DNA of 64,000 nt from assembly GCF_000417875.1 (NCBI RefSeq), contig NW_006920869.1, positions 1,853,759-1,917,758 of the forward strand, written 5' to 3'. The position numbers and the translations under genes were made by a program. The notes under the pieces were generated by a model. The model saw nothing but the letters and a program-made list of their open reading frames with translations, made no database searches and was not told the origin of the DNA. Each line of letters starts with the position of its first letter. Position 1 is the stretch's first letter. Of the stretch, positions 55,427-64,000 are shown piece after piece. The DNA is from Pseudozyma flocculosa PF-1. Lineage: Eukaryota > Basidiomycota > Ustilaginomycetes > Ustilaginales > Ustilaginaceae.

Positions 55427-57229
55427 ATGATCTCGGCAACCGCTTGGATCGCACGCGGGCGGTCTGCGCGCCACCCCAAGCGCTACGACCTCGACGACGC
55501 AGAGCTCGAGCGCGTCAGCCGCATGGCCAACGTCAACCTCGAGGACGCAAAGGCCCAGCTGCAAAAGGCCCAGGACGACATCGCACGCGGAAAGGACCCC
55601 TACGCCACCGGCAACGGCCCCGATGAGGAATGGCAGGACGATGACGATGACGAGAATGGCGACGACGACAACGACGACAACGAAGACGACGAGCAGATGG
55701 ACACGGCCGACGACGACAAGAAGCCAGAGGATCCAGACGACCTGTCCAAGTACAATCTCGACGAGTACGACGACGACGCGCCCGTCGGCACCGCCATGGG
55801 CGCCTTCAGCAACATCAAGGGTCTCCAGTTCTACCGTTCCAACGACGAGGACCCCTACATCACCGTAAAGGACGGCGCAGACGCAGAGGACCACGACGAC
55901 GACCGCCAGGAGCTCGAAGTCTACCCCTCCGACAACCTCGTCCTCACCGCCAAGACCGAGGACGACGTCTCGCAGCTCGAGGCCTACGTCTACGCCGCCA
56001 GCGACTCGAACCTCTACGTCCACCACGACCTCATGCTCCCCTCGTTCCCGCTCTGCCTCGAGTGGCTCGACTACACCCCGGCCCCCTTTGACGCCGACCA
56101 GAACGGCGCCGCACCGGCGGGCACGCTGGGCAGCTTCGTCGCCGTCGGCACCATGGACCCCGAGATTGAGATCTGGTCGATGGATACCGTCGAGGGCCTC
56201 TATCCGGACGCCATCCTGGGCCGCAAGGACCAGACGGCCGACCTGGGCCTGCCGCTGGGCACGGGCAAGAAGAAGAAGAAGCTCACCCGCTCGCGCATCG
56301 CCAACGCAGAGTACCACGTCGACGCCGTCCTCTCGCTCTCGTGGAACCCGCTGGCGCGCAATCTGCTCGCCTCGGCCTCGGCCGACACGACTGTCAAGCT
56401 GTGGGACCTCTCGCGGCCCAACACGGGAGAGGACTCGGTGGCGCTGCGCTCGTTTGACGCCCACACCGACAAGGTGCAGAGCGTGGCGTGGCACGCGGGA
56501 GCGCCCGGCGCCAGCGCGTGCGCCAACCCGGCCGTCCTGCTGACGGGCTCCTACGACAAGTCGATCCGCATCTTTGATACCCGCACGCCCGACGTGGCCG
56601 TGTCGTGCCGGATCGGCGCCGACGTCGAGGCGGTGCGCTGGAACGGCTGGGCGGAAAACGAGTTCATGGTCTCGATGGAGTCCGGCCTGGTGCAGGCGTT
56701 TGACGCGCGCGCGCTGCCCTCGTCGACGTCGAGCCTGGCCGAACAGGCAAATGCCCCCGCCCTCTTCACCCTCTCGGCCCACGATACGGCATGCACGTCG
56801 CTCGACATTTCGCCCCACATTCCCGGCTGCATCCTGACGGGCGGGAGCGACAAGACGGTCAAGATCTGGAACATTGAGAGCAGCGGCGGCAGCACAACGA
56901 CGGCGGGTGCGGGAGCGGGGGCCGCGGGTGGCAAGAGCATCAACCTGGTCACGTCGCGCGACCTGGGCGTGGGCAAGGTGTTTTCGGCCACCTTCTCGCC
57001 CGACGATCCCATGACGATCGCCGCGGCGGGCAGCGCGGGCAAGCTGCAGATCTGGAACGCGCTCAGCAACGTTGGCGTGCGCAAGACGTTTGGCGACCGG
57101 TTGCGCAGGCTGCAGGGGCAGTACAAGGTCGATATCGACGGCAACGAGCCGGCGCGCGGTGATGGCGTCGTGGGCGTCGTCGATGATGATGATGACGACG
57201 ATGACGAGGGCGAGGAGATGCAGGAGTGA
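55427..57229 (+). CDS. PWP1: Periodic tryptophan protein 1 (PWP1), WD-repeat ribosome biogenesis factor
   Basis: Nucleolar WD40 protein needed for 60S subunit production. An intronless frame encodes 600 residues. The start MISATAWIARGRSARHPKRY and an acidic stretch (about 65-115) fit the Pwp1 N-terminus, followed by MGAFSNIKGLQFYRSNDEDP and DNLVLTAKTEDDVSQLEAYV. WD repeats cover about residues 290-565, e.g. DAVLSLSWNPLARNLLASAS, DTTVKLWDLSRP, GSYDKSIRIFDTRTPDVAV, HDTACTSLDISPHIPGCILT and DKTVKIWNIESS. The acidic tail ends the protein. Its stop is 125 nt from that of the convergent S28 peptidase gene. Confidence 0.94.
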   Translation: MISATAWIARGRSARHPKRYDLDDAELERVSRMANVNLEDAKAQLQKAQDDIARGKDPYATGNGPDEEWQDDDDDENGDDDNDDNEDDEQMDTADDDKKPEDPDDLSKYNLDEYDDDAPVGTAMGAFSNIKGLQFYRSNDEDPYITVKDGADAEDHDDDRQELEVYPSDNLVLTAKTEDDVSQLEAYVYAASDSNLYVHHDLMLPSFPLCLEWLDYTPAPFDADQNGAAPAGTLGSFVAVGTMDPEIEIWSMDTVEGLYPDAILGRKDQTADLGLPLGTGKKKKKLTRSRIANAEYHVDAVLSLSWNPLARNLLASASADTTVKLWDLSRPNTGEDSVALRSFDAHTDKVQSVAWHAGAPGASACANPAVLLTGSYDKSIRIFDTRTPDVAVSCRIGADVEAVRWNGWAENEFMVSMESGLVQAFDARALPSSTSSLAEQANAPALFTLSAHDTACTSLDISPHIPGCILTGGSDKTVKIWNIESSGGSTTTAGAGAGAAGGKSINLVTSRDLGVGKVFSATFSPDDPMTIAAAGSAGKLQIWNALSNVGVRKTFGDRLRRLQGQYKVDIDGNEPARGDGVVGVVDDDDDDDDEGEEMQE

Positions 57230-57354
57230 TGCAGACGGAGCGGAACGCGATCTACCCGACCATGCACGGCAATGTTGTCATTGATCCCCCTTCGAAATAC
57301 CATCCACCCACCGTCGGTCTCTTCATGCCGTCGATTCCATCCTGGCCCACCGTC

Positions 57355-59651
57355 TCAATCCATCTTGAGCCACTCGCGCACGTAGCCGATCTGGGCATCG
57401 TGGATTTTCTGTACGCGCTTGGCCGTCTTGGCCGGGTCCCTGACGCCGTTCTCGTCGCAGTGGTGCCAGCAGTGCGGGATGAGCTGGAAGGGACGCAGGA
57501 CCGTATCGGGTCGCGCGCCGCCGTAGTTGAACTCCTCGCTGTGCAACGTGGCTGGACGCCACGGGTCGACTGTAGCAGCAGGATGAGGTGAAGACAGTTG
57601 GGATGGGGAGGGATTTGTCAGTCACCGTTTCAAAAGAGGTAGAGGACGAGAGGGCGTGCGACCAAGCCAAGCGAAGCGGGAAGGCGGTGGCGATGGCGAG
57701 CTCGGACGCGAGCGACTCACATTGACCATCGACGAAGGCCAGACGGTCCATCTGTATATCAAACCCGCCCAACTCGTTGACCTCGTCGACGCGGGGCCGT
57801 GGTGGCACCTCGTTGACCTCGCCCTTGGGGAAGCCGCGCACGCAGATGTCGTGTGCAAAGTCGTAGTCGACCAGCGTGCTGATCAGCTTGGGTCCCGAGG
57901 CAATCGGACGTCCCTCCTTGGTCCAGGCCGCAGCGACAGGAGGCGACGTCATGATGTAGCCCCACGTCGTGCAGTACTGGTAGGTCCACGCCTTGCCCGC
58001 CGTCAGCTTGGTGGCATTGACAAACGACGACAGGTCGCCGCTGCCGAAACAGGCGTCGGCCCGACTCTGCTCGCCCTCGGCGCCGGTGTGCGGCCGAGAC
58101 GCCAGCATGAGCGGGTTGCCGCCGTCATCGTCATCGTCGTCGCCGCCGCCGTGACCGTGGTCGCCGCGCAGGCAGGGCAGGACATAGTGCGACCGGATGA
58201 ACTTGGCGTAGGCGTGCACCTCGCGCGACACGGAGAGGCCCGAGGCGACCATCGAGGCCGATTTGGACATCGTGCCGTAGCCCTTTGTGCCGTAGTGGGT
58301 CAGCGTGTGGCAGAGATCGCCAAACTCGGTCGACGTGACGTTGGGGTCCCAGTTGAGGCTGTCAGAGGGGCGAGCGAGGCGCGCAGGGGTAGGACAGCAG
58401 GATGGACGAATCAATCAGCAGAGTGGCAGGCGGATCTCCCGCCTCTCGCCCCTATCAGCTGAGCTTCGCAACCCACCTCTGGAATGCTCCGAGCGGCGCT
58501 GCAAGCAGGTTGGCGAGGTCGGCCGGCTCGGTGAGCTCCTTGAGTCCGAACAGGTCGAGCAGCTGGCGAGCCTCGGTCTCGTTGCGCTTGACCTGCTTGG
58601 ACCCGGCGAGCGGGTCGGGCGCGAGGATCTCGTCGATGCCGGCAACGGCCGCCTGGATCGCCTGGCTGCACCGGGCATCGGCGCCGCGTGCGATGGGGTA
58701 AAAGTACTCTGGGAACTCGTCGATGGCGGCCACCACGGCCGAGCTTGCAATGGCGCCGTGGACGAGATCCGGGTAGAGGAGCCGCATGTGGGCCGATCGG
58801 ACGCCCGGGTAGCTGCCGCCGTAGTAGATGACCTTGCGCTTCTCGCCGTTTTCGGTGCCGTCGATGCGGAGGCGGCGGATAAACTGGGCGCTGTCCTCGA
58901 GAGCCTGCTTGTTGGTGAGCCAGCGCAGCTCGTCGGTGCCCCACGTCTCTCCTGGGCCCAGGGCGGTGCGGTTGGGCGTCGATGTGCCGTAGTAGCGGTG
59001 CTCGAGGACGATGCCGATGCCGCCGGTGGCCTTTGCGAGGATGTCGAGGATGCCGCTCTCGAGGAAGGGGAGGCGGGCCTCGACGGCTGCCTCGCCGCTG
59101 TCGAGGATAAAGACGGGCACGGCCTCGCCGTCGGGGCGCTGGCTGGCGGGGCGGTAGTGGCGGAGCGAGTAGTAGAACTTCTGCTCAAAGGTGGCCTGGG
59201 TCGTGTTGCCAAAGTGGTCGAGAGGCTGTGTGAGGTAGGCAGGCTGGTAGATGTTGTGGTCGCGGTCGATGGCGTCTGCTTCGGCGGTGCCGCCGAGCAG
59301 CTTCGCGGAGAGCTCTGCGAGGAAGTTGGAGGGCTGCTTGACGACGCTGCTGCGGTGGAGCATGTGGTTGCGTTGCGTCTGATGCTCGAGCTGCCTCTGG
59401 TGTTTGCGGGCGAGGCGGTTGTAGTAGCCGGGCATCAAGCGCGGCGTGAGGCGCGAGAGGCGCTGCGCGTCGACGGGGTAATCTACGGCGACGTCGTCAT
59501 GGCCGATGAGGGTGGCCAGGCGGGCGTCGTCTGCTGGCGCTGCGACGTTGATGGCAAAGGGGCGCTGGTACGTCGAGGGGACGGCGTGTACGCTGGCTGC
59601 GAGGGCCAGGTACGAGGCCAGGGCCAAGAGGCAGGTTTTGGCTGGCAGCAT
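57355..59651 (-). CDS. Secreted serine carboxypeptidase, family S28
   Basis: Secreted or vacuolar prolyl-type peptidase (lysosomal Pro-X carboxypeptidase / DPP7 group). Three exons: 59651-58477, 58358-57721, 57569-57355; 675 residues. A signal peptide (MLPAKTCLLALASYLALAAS, cut near residue 23) precedes an N-terminal propeptide-like region. The domain begins QPLDHFGNTTQATFEQKFYY, with EHRYYGTSTP and the nucleophile in GGSYPGVRS (Ser280). The acid and base are expected in FVDGQFDPWRP (Asp) and the conserved IPHCWHHCDENG (His) near the end. Several N-x-S/T sites are present. An Asp/His/Gly-rich low-complexity insert lies at 58119-58166. S28 family is certain; substrate is not. Confidence 0.92.
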
Positions 59652-60726
59652 GTCTACTGAGCTGAGCGCCGCGTTGGTTGCGGAGGACACGTCAGGGTGG
59701 GTTGTCGTTGACGGTGCCGATGGTGATGGTGATGGTGATGGTGGTGGTGATGGTGGGTGCGGGCGAGGCTGGGTGCGTCCAAGCTGGCTGACCCGACCCG
59801 CCTCGGCGTCCAGGCTGGCCAAGTTCTCCTGCACCGCCGCCGGCCGTCTGTGCGCCGAGAGGGGTCTACTCGCATCGGCCATCTTCGCTCCGCAGCTTCC
59901 CTCCACACGCCGCCCCGCCCGCATCCCCCCTTCTCTCGGTCGGCCCTGTTCCCTCCCTCCTCGTTTGCCCATCCTTTCGAGCCACCCTCGTCCATTCACG
60001 TCGTACCGGCCTTGGTCGTCGTCGAGCGCGTGTGTATATTCGTCAGAGGGGGAAATCAACAGACAGCCTGCCACGGAAGCAAAAGAGGAAAAGCGGGAGC
60101 GAGAAAAAGGGGGCGAGCGGCCAGCTGAGCCAGACGGCAAGGCCGGCATCGAGAAGGAAAGGTGGCGGAAAGGAAAGCGTAGCGTCAAAGATGGCAAAGG
60201 GGCAACAGAGGGAGGAAAAGGCGGCAAGTGGCGGGCACGGGACGGAGCGAGAATCGTGAAAAGCAACGCTGCAGGGCGAGCGTCCAGAGACCGCGGCAGC
60301 CGAGTCGGCCAGACGACGGGCGCGCGAGCCAGCGAAAAGAGCAAAGCGGGCTCCGTTGCCAGCCCCGCCCACCGAGATGCAATCAGCGAGCCAGGCCGGG
60401 GCGGCGGCACCTGGCCCACCAGCAACAGGTAGCGACGATGCCGATGATCCGCTGGGTCTCGACCGCCGTGCCTCGTGGCTCTGCAGAATGGAGCGCTTGC
60501 TCGAGGTCGGCACCCCGCGGCTTGCTGCGTCCCACGGCCTCGGCCTCGACGCGATCCAGGTGGTGGAGGGGGAGAGCGGGGTAACATGATCGCAGAGGCA
60601 AGAGGCACGGCAAGCCGGTTCAGCGACCGCGCGCCCTCCCAGCAGCAACGTGGGGTCGACGAGAGACCACCGCGCCCGACCAACGCGCTCTGCACAGGGG
60701 CGACCGCACGAAAGCGCCGAGTCGAT
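59652..60726. other. 1.1 kb region between CDC42 and S28 peptidase
   Basis: It contains the promoter of the S28 peptidase and the 3' untranslated region of CDC42, both on the minus strand. A run of GGT/GAT repeats lies at about 59716-59760. The peptidase frame continues open upstream but has no plausible coding content before the signal peptide. Nothing else was seen. Confidence 0.45.
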
Positions 60727-61943
<1,217 letters not shown>

Positions 61944-63121
61944 TCTGCCTGTCGAGGACTGCGAAAAGGAGATTCACGAGGGGCCGGGATACCGTCAGCG
62001 TCTGAAGCCATGATTCTAGATGAGGTGACGGTGCGGAAGGTCCACGATCAGAGAACCCTTCGCCAGCCCCTGCCTGTCCGCCCATCCCGCCATGCGTCGT
62101 CGAGTCGGCAGATGCGACCCTCTCGCTCTGACAACAGAGCAGAGAGTTGCCCCTGGCGTGGCGCTGATGCCGGGCCGAGCTCGAAGCTGGGACCGAGCCC
62201 ACAGCACCATAGCTCGAGCGGGCAGGAGATTGCCGCGACAGCGCTGTCAAGGTGCGACATTTCCCGTGTGGACCCGGACCATGGGGCGGGCAAAGTCGCA
62301 CGTAAGGGCTCAAACCGAAGAGGCATGGCCACGGATCGGCGCCGAAGGGATGCCCCGGGGCCCCCATGACGGTCAAGAGACCGCCGACCCTGTCGTTCGG
62401 TTCGCACGGCTGCTCTGCGTTGGCCGACGTAGGTTCACAGAATCGCCTGTGGTGTGCTGATAGAGGTGGCCTGCCTGTGCGTTGTTCGGGTAGGCCCCGA
62501 CCACCCGTCCGAGCGCTCGAGGATGCAGTGCTACGAGCGACTCCCAAGCCTTGAACCTGATCCATCTCGTCGACACCCAGCAGCTGTGCCTCGGGCCAGG
62601 CGGCGGTCTGAGACACCCGGCATCTCGTGGACGGGTGTCCTGATTGTGCCGCCTTCCATCCATGACGATGATGTTCCTTGGCGACGGCCCAGCATGCTTC
62701 CTGGCGAGTCCTTACCTTTTATCCGAAGGGGAAGAAGGGGAATTTATGGCACGTAGATGTCGGTGCGGAGAGAGGTGAAGCGATCGGGTTTTTGTGCTCC
62801 GTCGACCTGCGAGGAAGGGCGTGGCGGGATCTGCGATGGCAGGTGGCAAGGACCAAAGACGATGGTGGCGAGACTTTCGGAGTCTAGGTGGAGCGGTGCT
62901 AGGTCCGTCGGGAGCGTCGAGGCGGTCGGAGCGGGGCGAAAGGACGTCGGAGCGGCGATGCCTGAGCAGTCGATGAGGCAGGAAGGAGGAGCAGCGCTAC
63001 ACTGGCGGGATTGTGCTGATTGCCTGCGATAGGATCGGGCTAGGCAACCTGAAAAGTCTGGCCAGAGCTGACGACGAGCAACGAGGTGCGGAAAAGGCCT
63101 GGAGATCGAAGACGCTTCGAT

Positions 63122-63123
<2 letters not shown>

Positions 63124-63164
<41 letters not shown>
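63124..63164. repeat. (CTG)n trinucleotide repeat
   Basis: About 13 to 14 uninterrupted copies of CTG on the plus strand (CAG on the minus). It is not inside a supported gene. Confidence 0.9.
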
Positions 63165-63165
<1 letters not shown>

Positions 63166-63667
63166 TGGGGTGTGAGCGAGATGCGAACGAGAAGGCTCGC
63201 CGGCGTCGTGAGTTCAGAGACCTGCCGTATCAAGGGAGCCAGGCTCGTGCAGAGGATGGTACGGCGTGGAGGGCCGAGGAGGGGTAGTAGGTGGGTAGGG
63301 GAAGCTGGCAGGCGCACAGCAAGCTTTGTCGTCGTCGTCGTCGTCGAGGAAGAGCGGTAGGCGATGGGTTGGTAGAAGGACGTGTGGCAAAGCGAGGCAG
63401 GCAAGGTGCGGAGAGGATGCGGGGCGGAAGAGATGTCGGAGGCAGAGCGCGGGCAAGCAAGCAGGCACCCAGAGAGGTCGGCGTGGTTGAGAGGCACAGG
63501 CAGTCAGTCGTGCGCGGCGAGGCCAGGCGAGGCCACGCCAGGCGAGGGTTGCGTGGTTAGAGGGGGGGCGCTGGCCCGGCCGGCTGGCAGGCTGGCAGCA
63601 GGCAGGCAGGCAGCCCCCCAGCAGCAGGCGAGGCGGGCGTAGAGTTGGGCGGCGGCGCTTGCCTTGG

Positions 63668-63706
63668 CCTGGCTGGCTGGCTGGCTGGCTGGTTGGTTGG
63701 CTGGCT
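63668..63706. repeat. (CTGG)n tandem repeat
   Basis: About eight to nine near-perfect CTGG/TTGG units. Confidence 0.85.
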
Positions 63707-63812
63707 TGTTGCCTGCTGTCGCTGGCTCGCTGTTGCTCTGCTGCCTGCTGCCGTATTGCTGCGCTTCGGCCCTGCCCGTCTCCCTCCCTCTCGGTCAAAA
63801 AAAGAGGGGCCC

Positions 63813-63841
63813 AGCAGGCGGGCAGGCAGGCAGGCAGGCGA
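63813..63841. repeat. GGCAG-type tandem repeat
   Basis: GGCGGGCAGGCAGGCAGG-type tract similar to those near 2600 and 63600. Confidence 0.8.
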
Positions 63842-64000
63842 GGGGTTGGATGGGCGACTCGCACGCAGAGAGCCCAGCAGTGCACGCACGGCGAATCACA
63901 GCCAGCGCAACGCCAGCCAGCCAGCCAGATGGGCCGACCTCACCTGCCTCCCCTCTTGGCCCGCGCGCCTGCCCGCCCCGCCTCCCCGTCGCCTGCCTCT

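Larger units (their letters stand above)
61944..64000. other. 2.1 kb gene-free end of window
   Basis: This region upstream of CDC42 must contain its promoter. No gene was supported. The distal kilobase is dominated by short tandem repeats: (CTG)n at 63124-63164, a CTGG tract at 63668-63706 and GGCAGG tracts near 63590-63612 and 63813-63841. Any gene continuing past 64000 would not be visible. Confidence 0.5.

Noticed and set aside
55236..56818. Long minus-strand frames through the PWP1 gene
   Set aside because: They are shadows of PWP1 on the opposite strand, rich in Val/Gly/Arg, without motifs.

Overview
The window looks like a nuclear chromosome segment of a basidiomycete fungus. The base composition is GC-rich and the genes are compact. 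Their short introns (76 to 194 nt in my models) almost all start GTGAGT, GTAAGT or a close variant and often carry a CTGAC/CTGAT branch point. The Cdc42, CAF-1 and DUF6534-type proteins are basidiomycete-like; I lean to Ustilaginomycotina but the sequence alone does not prove it. I modelled 22 protein-coding genes with 52 GT-AG introns; every model closes in frame. I saw no tRNA, rRNA, transposon or CRISPR-like array.

Left part (1-19.6 kb): a Pho84-like phosphate transporter, a 3.6 kb gene-free stretch, the mitochondrial tRNA 2-thiouridylase (MTU1/SLM3), an SLC25 mitochondrial carrier with a long N-terminal extension and a DUF6534-type seven-helix membrane protein. A 5.8 kb gene-free stretch and an NDUFAF3-like complex I assembly factor follow. 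All five genes are on the minus strand.

Middle part (19.6-46.8 kb): a Zap1-like zinc-finger regulator with a striking cysteine-rich region, a peroxisomal acyl-CoA oxidase (PTS1 SKL), a Pdx1-like E3-binding protein of pyruvate dehydrogenase, a 100-residue prefoldin-like protein, the phosphoinositide phosphatase SAC1, UPF3 (nonsense-mediated decay) and SYF2 (splicing). A gene-poor 2.5 kb then leads to an HSP12-like stress gene with a TATA box. Glutamate 5-kinase comes next, then an RFC clamp-loader subunit divergent from the CAF-1 large subunit. The last pair shares a promoter, so two chromatin-replication factors may be co-regulated.

Right part (46.8-64 kb): two tandem paralogues of an uncharacterised P-loop NTPase family. 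One is 987 residues with a C-terminal region that may be a degenerate nuclease-like domain; the other is a 458-residue copy lacking that half. This is the most novel-looking locus. After it come RPF2 and PWP1 (divergent, both ribosome biogenesis), a secreted S28 serine carboxypeptidase and CDC42. The last 2 kb is gene-free and repeat-rich.

Most genes are housekeeping and functionally unrelated. The meaningful local arrangements are the divergent RFC/CAF-1 and RPF2/PWP1 pairs and the NTPase tandem duplication. Intergenic DNA is unusually rich in short tandem tracts (GGCAG, GGCCA/GGCCT, AAGC, CTG, and 17-nt G and C runs). Exon limits come from reading splice sites and frame by eye and have not been checked against transcripts.
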